From Dillenia suffruticosa (taxonomy: Eukaryota; Streptophyta; Magnoliopsida; Dilleniales; Dilleniaceae): a stretch of DNA of 64,000 nucleotides. This document shows, piece by piece, positions 11,869-23,797 of the stretch. A program made the translations under genes and the position numbers. The notes beneath the pieces were generated by a model. It searched no databases and was not told where the DNA came from. It saw only the letters and a list, made by a program, of their open reading frames with translations. The stretch lies in contig JAVTVX010000031.1 in assembly GCA_033439265.1 (NCBI GenBank), positions 16,474,001 through 16,538,000 on the forward strand, in the 5' to 3' direction. Every line of letters begins with the position of its first letter. The first letter of the stretch is position 1.

Positions 11869-14215
11869 TCCCTTCAAAATTCCAAATGCTAAAGCATGGA
11901 TTCTAATCCCACCTCTATCCGCACATCATCATGTTTCTGAAAATCAAGGTAAATAGAATACAAATATTAGATCAAAGCGGCATCTATATATTTGCAAGAA
12001 GAAAGTAATTCAATGTTGATCAAAGAGATTTTGCTTTCAACTTCTCATGAGTGGGGTCATAAGATAACATACCCGTAAGGATTCATCATGAGAGAGATCT
12101 TTTGAGTCCTGCAATCAACATTTTAGAAGAGCGAATGCAAAATGAGAACGAGGCAGTTATTTCAAATCAGTGCAAACAGTAAACTCAGGTCATTGCAAGC
12201 ATGAGCCATGTCAAGACATATTTGTCTAAGGCATTCAAATCTTGGCCGTTTTGGGAAAGTTGAGGTTAGTTTCATTGGAAGTTATGTGGAATTTTTAATG
12301 TCAAAAATTATCGATATAATAGTAATCTCAGTCTGTCTACCAAAAAACAAATGATTACTATTAGCAAAACTCAATATTTTCTTACATTTGTTTTCATTTT
12401 AGTTAAAAAATATTACAACAACAATAATCTGAACTTTAATCCCAAATTTAGAGACAAAAATCGAATAGATAAAACAAAAAAAAATACAAGAGTGTTGGTT
12501 TAATTTGTGCGGATTTTCCTACGCCTCTTATTTCTGTCCAAAATCATATCCTCAACTAAATCCTTAACTTTCATTTATTTACGAATGACTCACATCCAAA
12601 TTTTCAACGATTTATTTCCATATTTTATTAAATCTTCTATATTTAAGTTCTCAATCCTCCTCACCCGTGCCTTTTTGGGTTTTTGTTGCACGTCCAAATC
12701 ACCTCAGAAGATATTCTCGCATTTTATCCACAATTGAACTAACTCTCAACTTAGTACGTATCTCTCCGTTTCTAATTCTATCTCTTTCTCTAATTTTGTC
12801 ACACATCCATCTAAACATACTCAATTTTGCTAGTTATTTTCTGTTCTTGTTTTTGTTTAATAACCCAACAGTTGTGCCATATAATAATGTAGGTTCTATT
12901 GAACTTTCCCTTCAAATACAATGGCATTATGCGATCACAAAGGATTCCGGATGCCCTTCTCCATTTCATCCAACTCGCTTAAATTCTAAAATAAGACCAA
13001 TAAAGGCAAGTTGAGGCAAAATGATACAAAATAGGGCTTCCTAGAGAGGGCCCTGTACATTTAGGTCTAAGAACATACCTAACAACTAGTACTCTGCAAT
13101 GAGAAAATTTTATTTTATCTTATATCTTTCCCTTCTACACGCTCACAGATACATGATTAACAATCTTATTATTGCAGTTTGCACTGTCACAACAATGCAT
13201 TTTACACTTGCATTATTTTCAAGATTAAAAGTCTCCATAAACCACATGTTACATATTAATTTTTTTTATCTTCTTGCTCCTGGTGAAACCGAATAGACCG
13301 TTAGAGCATATTTGCTACAAGTCACCTTTTACGTCAGGACAAGTTAATCAGGGATGCAAGTAAATCAGCAGAAGCACTCTGGGAATTTTGAAAGAATTAA
13401 TGAATTGGTCACTTGGCAAATTGAAGATAGCAGAGATTATGATGAGCAAAATTTGACTACAGTCCTTACACAGTTTCAAGGAGTCTGATGTGTAATGGAA
13501 TTCAATTAGGTAAAAATATTACTTATGTTGAAAATATTGAATGACTAATCTACCATAATAATCACATGTAGTATGGTGATATAAGTCACATATTTTAAAA
13601 CAAGCTATCTTTACAGCACATGCACAAGGACACACAAGTAGATGAGAGGTATATAACCTTCGTTATGGATGAACCACCCAAAGTTTGGATGCCCTTGTGG
13701 ATGATGTATACACTATCAACGACTCCCACCTTCTCTGTCCGGTCCCCCTGTTATGTGCCATGACATAATGCAAATAAAGTAAATACTGATTGATATTTCA
13801 CAAATTTATTAAGAAAAACAGCAACTACAAGGGTATATTAAGGAAAAGACCATCTAAAACTAGACAACAGCATTAGAAGCAATTTAGAGAAAGAGAACCT
13901 CCACCTATATAGTAATTATACCTCCAAAAAACTCTAGTTTATTTCCATAGTTTTCAGTTTTCTCATTTTCTTAATTGTTTCTCCTCTAAAGCAAGGTGTA
14001 CACCTCCTCTGAGTCCAAGTCTGACCTACCCAGCAACTAGCAGGGCAGGCAGACGACAAGCACCAGAGAGGCCCACGAGGGGCCAATCCCATGGCAGGAC
14101 AAATGGGCTAGGGCTACACACACTGGGACAGACCAACAAATGCAAATTCAATAGGGGCTCAAGCCCACTGTGAGTTAACCATGGAACCATGATAGGCATT
14201 AGCAAAATGGGCCTC

Positions 14216-14252
<37 letters not shown>

Positions 14253-17200
14253 CCCTCCAGTCTTGATAACTTATTATTATTATTATTTGCTTAGAAATGA
14301 AAGAAAAACATGATTAAGTTCCAGCACAGAAAACCTATGCTTATCATTCATAGGGTATTTAAGGTGGTAGGGAGATGTACTTCAACTACACAGGTTAGGT
14401 ACCAAACGTGAAAGAAGCCCCACCTGTGCACAGTACCCAAGTTTCATGTCCAATCCCCAGCCATGAACAAGATCATTCTGAAAGAAACAAGAAGGCATGC
14501 CTTTGTGAATTTGTTCATAACAAAAAGAAAGAATAATGAAAAGAAGACAACCAAATCTAGAAGTTTAATGAATTCGTTCTCATATGGGCAAAACAAAAAA
14601 ATAAGAACACAGTCTAACTTCATCTGTATCATATTTTTTGAGTATTCAGTAACTGTCAACCCTGCTCAGCTGGACTAATGCACCACAATCTAAGATGATG
14701 CCATCTTTTTCACTTTCAGATAAAAGAGATAAGATTATATGCATTTCATCTTCATAGCAGTATACAATAGGAATAGATGATGGATCCAACAAATTTGACA
14801 AAGTCGATACACAATTTTAAAATCATGTGTTCGTATGACTACATGCATGTATCAATTTCATAATGATTGAGGCGACATCAGTGAACTGTCAAAAGAATGC
14901 TAATGTAGGATGACTACTGGAATAGAATGGCAATCACTAATTTTTAGAAATAAAATACCTGCTAAAATGTTTCATTTCTAGCATGGTAAGCCCTCATTGC
15001 AGTAAACCACATCCTCCTAAAAACAAAACTAGTGCATGAATGGTAGCTCAATGAATGAGGATCTTGCCATCTTGCCTGTTGAGGAGGGTTTAGTGGGAGT
15101 GGCCGTACCTCCCCACTACTCAACTGGCTGATTCTTAACTACCCCTTTCCCAAGATAGAAAAAGACAATCAATAAAATTAACATCTGAAAATGAAAAACT
15201 TTTTTTCCCCCGAAATGGGCATAGCACCTATAATTCGTTGGCAAATAGACAAGCATCATGTATTGTAAACTTTCAAATCCAGCCCTTAGTCATGGGTCAT
15301 ATTTGCAATGTTTAAAATTTAAAATTACTGTACCCAATGCAAATCTATCTCTGTGTTTGAGGGCTTAAATTAAATGATTGACAGAAGTTGTAACAATTCC
15401 GCAATGCCTCAAACTGACTGCTCAACATCTCATAAGCATTTAGACACTCAACTGAAACACTTTTCAGAACAAGAATCGCCATTTATTTTTTTGTATGGTT
15501 TAAGGTAGCCAGAGAAAAAGATCAGAGAGCTAAGAGTGGCCCAGAAAACTACCACAAACAGAAGCCTGAATAAACCAAAGACAAGAATTTACCTGTATGA
15601 GATGCCATGCACAATACCAAGCAGCTCTTGAAAACACAGGAGCCATTCCCTCAACCCATCTGAAAAGCAGGAAACAGAAAAAAAAATGTTAATCAATGCT
15701 TAAGGCCCAAACTTTACACTTGAGACAAATAATAAAAAAACTTGAGATTTAAGTAATGAGGCCCCACCCAGTGCATGGAGGCCCCTCACTCTTTTCTGAA
15801 CATTTCTTTTTGCCCCTTAAGTCATAGACCCTTCTGTAAATTGTAGTAAATATATTAATAGCATACACTTACATTAAATAAAAAAGTCATAAACAAATCA
15901 CTCACCGATGAAATTTCTTAAATCTATTTCTAACAGTTATCCGGTGATGTATATCTGTTGAATTTGGGTCTAAAGCTGGCTGAGAAATCTCTAATCCTTC
16001 AGATTTCACAATTTCCAAGTACCTGAGAACTTTCACGGCTAACATTAGTCGCCAAAACTGAAGCTTTAATCCATAGGTCTAGAATACACTAATCTAAACC
16101 AAGTTTGAAGAGTCCTTGAAGGAGACAGAGATTGGACAATTTAATGCATGTCCAATTTAATGCATGTCCTTGAAGGAGACAGAGATGTTGGACAATTTAA
16201 TGCATTCTTTCCCAAGTGCATGAATCTCAGGATAATACCAATTGTTTGGATGCTTTTAGAAATCATTGAAGTGCAAAAGAGACCAATATATATGTGTTTT
16301 TGTGTGTGGGTGTGCTGGTAGTCTGACAGGCATAATTGGACAAAAACACAATCCCTGACCAAAGATAAAATTTTCGACTTTGATATAATATTCTAGGTCA
16401 GTCATGACACAGGCACATTCCCTGCACCTGCTAACCATGTGCCAAATAAATATATACGAGGAAGCCAATCTTTGTAACAGACATGGGTAGCAAAATGACA
16501 TGACAGGGAATTAAAAATTTAGTATTTGAAACACAGATTCACTTCTTAGAGCAGAATAACAAATAAAAAGAGGCAAAGCACATCCCACAACCAGTCATTA
16601 TTACCTTTTAGGGTCAAAATGCTGAACATCCAAGTCTTCATCCCAGATAAAAATATAATCATAGATGGACACAACAGCTGGATGCATGAAACGTTTTGCA
16701 AACCACCTGAAAAAAAAAAAGAAAGAAAGAAAAAAGGATTGGCATTGTCATTACCATACATAGACAATCAGATGAATCAAACAGCAGGATTGGCTGTAAC
16801 TAAAATGACAAGGATGGTGAAATGAATTTCTAGGGTGCCGTTTAGAAAACGTCTACTTGCTTCTACTCTCCTCTACTATCTTGTCTTATTCCACTCCTTA
16901 TCTTTGTCAACTAAAATGAAAAATTTTTAATAGGAAAGATAGGGTTTTGCAAGTAAAAGTCTTGTTATGTGAGGAAAAATTGCTACTACAACAAATAACA
17001 TGCATACATAGTAGAAATAAATCAAACAAAAACAATTAAACACATGATATTTTACGTGGTTCAGCCAAAATGCCTACATCCACGAACCACTACTATTCAT
17101 GCATTCGATCAACTACTTACAATCTATCGATCTCTCAATTATCCTCACAATTACTCACTGAAGCCAAATTCCTTATCCCTCTCGCCCAAAACCTATATAA

Positions 17201-20200
17201 CCCCACGATTATGCCACATAAAGGACATTTATTGGTAACACTCTATATCTTGGGGAGTTACCAATGGCCAACCATCATCCTCCTTTGGTAAACCCCTGAC
17301 CAAGATACAATTTTCCTGGTGAACTCCAAGTTAACCCTAACACAGCCTCTATGTTTATAGGAGTAACAATTTGCGCATCACACAGAGATTCTATTCAAAT
17401 TCTTACACATGAAATGTTCTCCTTCGTCACTTACCATTGCTTTTCTTTTCTATAATTTTCTTTCAACTAAAAATGTACTTTCCTTTTTTTATGTATTTGG
17501 GTTGGATCAAAATATAACATGTTTGCATAAAAATCCATTAACCTCCATGCCACCTCTACTTTCCCAAACACCATTTAAATGATAGGATGCTTGAAGAAGC
17601 CATCTGTATGATGTCAGTGCTGGTTTGAGCAGGCTTGAAGAATGAAGTGTGGCCCACCTATAGTACAACCACTTTTCCTCTACAATGTACTTGCTAGCAT
17701 CAGAATATAAAATCAAATCGAGATATCAAGTCAACTATTAAAGTCTATTCCCAAAAGACAGGCAGTTCAGTATACAATTGCATTGCCATCACCAACCAAT
17801 TTTTTGAGCAATAAAGTATCAACATCTAACAATTTAAAGGGGGTAAAAAAACCAAAACTCAAAAGATCTAAGTTTTACCATTTGGTTTGATTCTGCACAG
17901 CAATATGTATAGCTTTGCTACTCCATTCAAGATCCCACCACTCATTCACATGGCCGTCATAATGGAACAGAACAATGGCAAAGTTCTCTGAAAGAAACTG
18001 AATTCAACGAGATTACACAAAGAATTTCTAGTTCATGGCCTGCTGAGTACAAATAGTTACCATACCTTTTGAACCATTGCATTAACATTCTCTTTTTGTT
18101 TTATACCAGCCGGAATAGCAATCAAGTTACTATGAACAGAAGTATTAACCTGACATTGCAAGCCACTGCAACTAATGAACATGGCAGGTTACCATTTTAA
18201 AAGCAGATGCAACTTTGACAAATTATACAAGCAATCTTTGATTTAGCATGGCTTGCAGCTGGAATTTATATTTATAAATATGTTTAAGATCAAACTTTCC
18301 AGAGTAAAAAAGGATCAAACATAACCTTGGATCTTGACAATCCCAAGGACTTTAGCTCCAAGTCACTATTTTCTTGAATGATACCCAGAGGCAAACTATC
18401 CAATCTGCGAGTGTGCTGGATGAAAGCAGAAGACGGATGATAGAACAACAGTTTAAAGGACATTAACTAAAGCAGTATAATCAGGCAACCACAATAAAAC
18501 AGCTGGAGAAATTTTTTTAAGTTCAAAGCGAACTTGCATGTCAATGCAATAAAGAACTGCACCTTTGGGGCAGAAACAAACACAGTTATTCATGAACAAA
18601 ACATGGGCTCGGCTGGAGCTTGCTTATTTACCAAACAAGCCAAGCCCTAGTTCACTTTGACCTTCTTTTGTAAAGGAGCACAGCTTGAAAATTTCAAAAC
18701 CCGGCTCCCTCAGCTCATTCTGGCTCATGAACAAGCTTATTCAGGCTCAATTTAAAACAAAGAATTTTTCAAAAATTATGTATACAATAAAATTAATTCA
18801 CAATTTTTTTTATCAATTAATCTAGCAAAATATAGATATGCCAATAGATTATATATGTAAAATGTGTAATTATAAACTTTACATCAATATTTCTAGGTAA
18901 GACTAAAGAAACTATTAAGACATTAAAGGAAGTCAGGTCTCAGAAGGATTTCGTGAACAACTCAAGCTCCTTCCTGAAGCTTGAGCTTGCCTACTAGGCT
19001 TTAGGCTCAAACTCAAACTCATTTAGTTTGGCTCATTTAGGTTCATAAACATGCTTGTTTAGGCCCAATTCAAAGTGATGCACATTTCTAAAATAATTTA
19101 TTTGCTTTTATCAATTGATCAAGTAAAATATAGATATAGATAAATCAATCGATTATGTATGTAAAATGGGTAATTTTAAATTTTATATCAATATTTCCAG
19201 GTAAGAAAAAAAATGTATTAAACCATTAAAGGAAGTCAGGTTCCAGAAGGAGCTTGTGAACAACTCAAGCTCATTCCTGAAGCTTGAGCTTGCCTACCAG
19301 GCTTTAGGCTCAAGCTCAAACTCAAACTCGTTTAGTACGGCTCATTTAGGTTCACAAACATGCTTGTTAGGCCCAATTTAAAATGATGTACATTTTTTAA
19401 ATTATGAATATAATACAATTTATTTATTTTTATCAATTGATCAAGTAAAATATAGATAAATCAATAGATTATATATGTAAAATGAGTAATATAAACTTTA
19501 TATCAATATTTCTCGGTAAGAATAAAAAAAAAAAAAAAAACGTATTAAGCCATTAAAGGAAATCAGGTTCCAGAAGGAGATCATGAACAACTCCATCTCA
19601 TTCCTGGCTCGAGCTTGCCTACCTGGGGTTAGGCTCAAGCTCAAACTTGTTTAGTTCAGCTCACCTGTTTGCAACTCTGCTTATGCCTCACAAACTCACA
19701 GAAGAATAAAGAACTGAATGCCAAGCGATGGAACAAAGAGAATCACCTGTATTGTGTCAAAAGAATGCAATTTTTCCTCCATCTGTCAGGATAGGATGAC
19801 CCAAAGTTAGTCACACTAGTAAAATTAAACTGGTGGAATAAGATCCAAATTAAGGAGTAGCTCTACAACAAGTTGTTATTTAATGGAGATGCAATCTACT
19901 GACGAAAGATATTTACTTGAGGCAAATTTGACAACTATGCTGACTTATGAAAACAAAAGGCTTTGCTGCGTCATATTACACTTAGTAAAATATCATTCAC
20001 ATACTAAAATATCATTCACTGGCCTATCAAGAAGGTTACTGGACTATCAAGAAGTCTAAACAATAGACTATGCATTATTTCTTTAAATTGTTGACAAAAC
20101 ATGTTCGTTGTTGAAAAGAAAAATCAACGATTTTGAGATGATGGAAATCAAATAACCGAAAATAAAAGGGGTACCTCAGTTTCATGGTATTGATACTTTG

Positions 20201-20431
20201 TTGTTCTATACACAATAAACAACATCCCTATACAAACAACAACTCCCATTAAAGGCAATTGTTTCATCTTATTCCCTTGCTTTCCCAGTACTCCCTGCAA
20301 AATGCAAAGGCAAACTTTAGATAATAATCATACTCATCAATGCTTGAAATGAAATTAAACAAGGTCTCTACCCCATCAGAAACATTCTGTCTTTTCCTAA
20401 AAACTGAATCCCACCGTTGCAGTGGCTTCAT
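11609..20431 (-). CDS. DUF707 family protein, type II membrane anchor, complete, 15 coding exons, 403 aa
   Basis: Exons, 5' to 3': 20372-20431, 20175-20294, 19747-19782, 18326-18415, 18066-18149, 17879-17997, 16605-16706, 15906-16022, 15768-15833, 15593-15659, 14424-14477, 13658-13747, 12073-12108, 11913-11936, 11609-11755. Frame is continuous to TAA. The start MKPLQRWDSVFRKRQ is the first in-frame ATG of its exon; an alternative start at 20267 (MKQLPLMG) directly precedes the single hydrophobic anchor (about residues 33-49). The body shows the DUF707 hallmarks: FLSENFAIVLFHYDG, QTKWWFAKRF, IFIWDEDLDV (about 188-197, with an acidic DED cluster), EGLEISQPALDPNSTDIHHR, a Cys-bearing GPPCTG loop, WVEGMAPVFSRAAW and HGWGLDMKLGYC. 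The fold and acidic motif suggest a Golgi glycosyltransferase-like protein, but no activity is established for the family, so I call it by domain only. Length fits the family. Confidence 0.93.
11825..11866. repeat. Poly-A run of ~42 bases in the last DUF707 intron
   Basis: An uninterrupted A run (T run on the coding strand) lies inside the 156-base intron 11756-11912, between the 24-base exon 14 and the last coding exon. It makes up over a quarter of the intron. Confidence 0.9.
14219..14251. repeat. (CT)n microsatellite in DUF707 intron
   Basis: About 16 CT units followed by a C-run, within the intron between DUF707 coding exons 11 and 12. No splice site is near. Confidence 0.9.
16113..16206. 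repeat. ~40-bp imperfect tandem duplication (DUF707 intron)
   Basis: The segment at 16113-16150 (CCTTGAAGGAGACAGAGATT onward) is repeated at 16167-16206 with small indels, separated by a short copy of its own end (TCCAATTTAATGCATG). It lies between DUF707 coding exons 7 and 8. Confidence 0.85.
18720..19665. repeat. Triplicated ~300-bp tandem repeat in DUF707 intron 3
   Basis: Three successive diverged copies, with equivalent anchor points at 18961, 19264 and 19591 (periods about 303 and 327). Each holds an AT-rich half (words AAAATATAGAT, GATTATATATGTAAAATG) and a G/C-richer half full of alternating AGCTTGAGCTTG and CTCAAACTC words, which are partly self-complementary. The array fills most of intron 18416-19746. 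The pattern is reminiscent of hAT-type subterminal repeats, but no transposon ends or target duplication were identified. Confidence 0.8.
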
Positions 20432-21819
20432 AGAAAAACCAGGTTCCAGTTTATTCCCATACGAAGCTGCAGCTAAAGCAATAAAAAAATAATGCCATTA
20501 ATACAAGTTATGTATGACCCCGTATAGACTAAATGCAGGAAGAAAGAATTCAAGAACCAGACCCTTGGATTAAATATCAAACAAAAACTAAGCTTGAATT
20601 TCTTTTTACTTTCTTTTTTCTTTTCAGTTGAGAGCAGGACCTCCAACCACTAACGTTTTAGGTGTGTACGAGGTAAATTAATATTCGACAACCTGCGTAT
20701 TTCAGACAAGCATAGATAGCATGATCATGATTCCACAAACATTTTCAGCCCCTCAAAAAACAAATAATACCATTAACACAAGTTATGTATGATCCCGTGG
20801 AGAAAAAAAATGCAGGAAGAAAGAGTACATGAAACCAGGTTCTTGAAACAAGATCCTTCCCACGGTAGTTTGTGTCACACATTATACAAAAACTTCTTCA
20901 GCTTGATTTTTTTTTTTTTTTCAGTTGAGAGCAGAACCTCCGACCACTACACCTCAGGTGCGTACCAGGTAAACCAAAATTAGACAAACCCCGTATACCA
21001 GATAAGCAAAAACTGCATAACCATGATTTCCACAAACATAAGCACATCAGCCCCTTTAATTTTCCTCCAAATGTAAAATTCTAAGAAACAAAGAGAGAAT
21101 CAAAATTATTTTGGCACCAAACATCTGTCAAAATAAATGGGTTATTAGGTTTTGCTGTTTCCAAATAAATTACAGTGTCTCTCAATCTGGACTCACTCTC
21201 GCAGCCAAATACTGAATGCAAATCCTACGTAAAACCAGCACACCTGTGCCCCGGCCCACAAGTGAAGGGTAAAAGCAAAATCCCAAATCCATTTTCCATT
21301 TTCCATTTTCACAAAGACAGAAAAAAAAAAAAGAATCTAAACAGTGAAAACCCGCAGAAAAGAAATTTCCATTTCAGCTTAAATAAATGGGTTCTTTCCT
21401 CTCTTCTTCGATCAGCAACGCTAGAGAGAGAGAGAGAGGGAGAGGGAGAGAGATTTTGTGAGATTTTATTTTGGATCTGGAAACAGCAATCTCTCATCTT
21501 CCTTTAGAAATCAGAGTTTCTAGTAGAATAAATTTCAGGAAAAAATTGAAATTTATGATTTAAACCAAAATAGCCACTGGAAAAACTCCAAGAAAACAGA
21601 GTCAAGAGATTCAAAATAATAGGAAAAATTCAAAAAGCAGAAGCAGATAACCTTGAAGATTGAAGCAGTGTCTGCAGCTAAAAGCGATCTCCAAACAGAT
21701 CTCAGGGGAAAGAAGAAGAGGAAGAAAGACAAAAATGTATATCTTTCAGAAAATTTGAGGCAGATAAGTTTAATTGCATGCCGTTAAGATCAAAGCTATG
21801 TCCAACGTCTTGTCACTGG

Positions 21820-21857
<38 letters not shown>

Positions 21858-22045
21858 GAAGGAGTAGAAAGGGTCTGCGACTCGACACACGCAAGTGTAG
21901 GAAGCGCCACGATTTATGGGAGAAAACTGCATGCGGCTCCAAGCCGACGAATCATTTCGCATTTCGGATCTCTCTCTCTCTCTCTCTCTCTTCGTGTCGT
22001 ATTCGGATCTAACAACAAAATTTGAGATTAAGACAATACTCATAA
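20432..22045 (-). promoter_or_regulatory. DUF707 5'UTR, leader intron and proximal promoter
   Basis: The non-coding part of the first coding exon runs to 20472 (AG acceptor at 20473-20474). A leader intron is inferred up to a donor CAAG/GTTATC at 21651-21652, with a 5'UTR exon beyond. Upstream are GA-rich tracts at about 21422-21452 and 21821-21858 and a CT tract at about 21969-21992. The leader intron is inferred from splice motifs and the lack of an in-frame upstream start; a cDNA would be needed to confirm it. Confidence 0.5.
20487..21055. repeat. ~275-bp tandem duplication in the DUF707 5'UTR intron
   Basis: Segment 20487-20762 and segment 20764-21055 share an ordered series of words: ATTAAYACAAGTTATGTATG, GCAGGAAGAAAGA, a T-rich run, CAGTTGAGAGCAGRACCTCC, ACCACTA, then CACAAACAT and CAGCCCC. 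This is a diverged tandem duplication within the leader intron. Confidence 0.75.
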
Positions 22046-23787
22046 TTAAGCGTCACATGGGCCACACCGGTAATACTAGGATTAGCAATTTCCGGTGACC
22101 TACGTTTCGTCACTTTCAATTAACACATAATTAGGTTTAACTAAACCTACCAAATCCATTCCCATCAATTTGGGATTTTGAAAGTGTGGCTTCCTATCAT
22201 CCTTTTTTATAAATTTTATCTACATTTACTACAATACCATAATTCCTAATCCTATTAAATTTAGACTTTGATATGCGAAGGATACATGAAACACAAACAG
22301 TTTCCCGATAATATTTAAAAAATATATAATTTTAAAAATTATAAATTTAAATACCGTAAACTTCTTTAAAATTATATCTCTGAAAATATATTATATTTTG
22401 TTGAATTATATATCAATCGATTAAATCAGTATTTCAAATTTTTAGATGTTTTATATAAATATAAAAGCTGTTTTATTTAATAACAAACTTTAAAGATATA
22501 AATCAAATTATCTTCTAATATAAAATTATAAAAATCAAATCGTAATATTCTTTTCGAACTTCTCCCATGTCAATGCCCTAGGTGTTAGAAGTATGATATG
22601 GCATTCAAATGCTTCAATAATCACTCATTCTCACCTTTGCAACTAGCAAATTATAAGAATAGAAAACAAGTGTGGTCTCACTTGTTCATTATTAACTTTC
22701 CTATATTTATGATTTTATTCTATATATTAGAAAGTGTATTAAGGAAGTTTTAGGTTTATATATGAGATTTATTTAGTAAATTTATTAAATATACATGATT
22801 TATAAAGTATTATGCATGATTTATTTGGATTTAAGCATGAAAGCTCCATCGATCGGTTTTTTTAAGAATTATTGTTTTATAATTTAATTTTTCCTACAGA
22901 CTTAGAAGACTTAAATAACAAAAGATTTACATCATAAGATAAATAATTTTAGTTATTTGTAGTATTTTAAACTTCGAGAATTTGTTTAGCGGCATCTAAG
23001 AAGGGACGGGAATAAGACAGCCCGCGTGTTGGCTAATTTGCCTCTTGAATGTTTAGGGGATAATACTTAACTTAACGAGCCTTGTTATCGTATTCTCTCT
23101 TCTCTTTTTCCATTTTAAATTCTTTATATTTTTATTAATAAATCGGATAATAATAAATTTTTATATATTTTTTAGGGTAATAATAGATTTTTGATATATT
23201 CGATAAATTTATAAGCAATAATCGATTTCTAAGAACAATGATGCTATTTATTAAATTGGTATTGAAAATGTGAAAGTAGGGGGACCATGCAGAGATATGT
23301 TGCATTAAAATAATATAGATCCATGTGAACCTTTTAGGTCTCACAAAATAATATTTTAGAATAATCAACTTATTGAATTTTGCTCTTATCGAGCCCATTA
23401 GCTGGGCTCTACTTGCAACATGGCAATGGCGCTATCATGCCCTGACTGCGTAATCTATCCGTCATGTATGTGTGTGTGCATATGTATATATATTGACACT
23501 CTTTTCATGTACTCTCATAAAGTTTATCTGTACAAGAAGTTAATACATTTGACCAAATTCAATCGATATTCAAACACTTTATTGAATTTCTTGATTTTGA
23601 AATTATGATTTTGCTTCGTTATATTCATGTTAATATCAATCAATTATAACTCAACTGATATTAATTTAAAAAAAAATTGAATTTGAGTCATTTCTATGTA
23701 TAACAAAGAAATTATAATCATGTTAACAAAATTCAATAAAGTGTTTGAAATCGATCATTAGATCACATTATGATATAAATTGCTGCA

Positions 23788-23797
23788 ATTAAGATTG
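23788..23797 (+). other. Target-site duplication, left copy (ATTAAGATTG)
   Basis: Ten bases directly outside the left terminal inverted repeat; they match 25840-25849 at nine of ten positions. Confidence 0.8.

Noticed and set aside
12507..13296. Plus-strand open frames of 65-115 codons
   Set aside because: They lie in an intron of the minus-strand DUF707 gene, are AT-rich and hydrophobic, and overlap each other in different frames.
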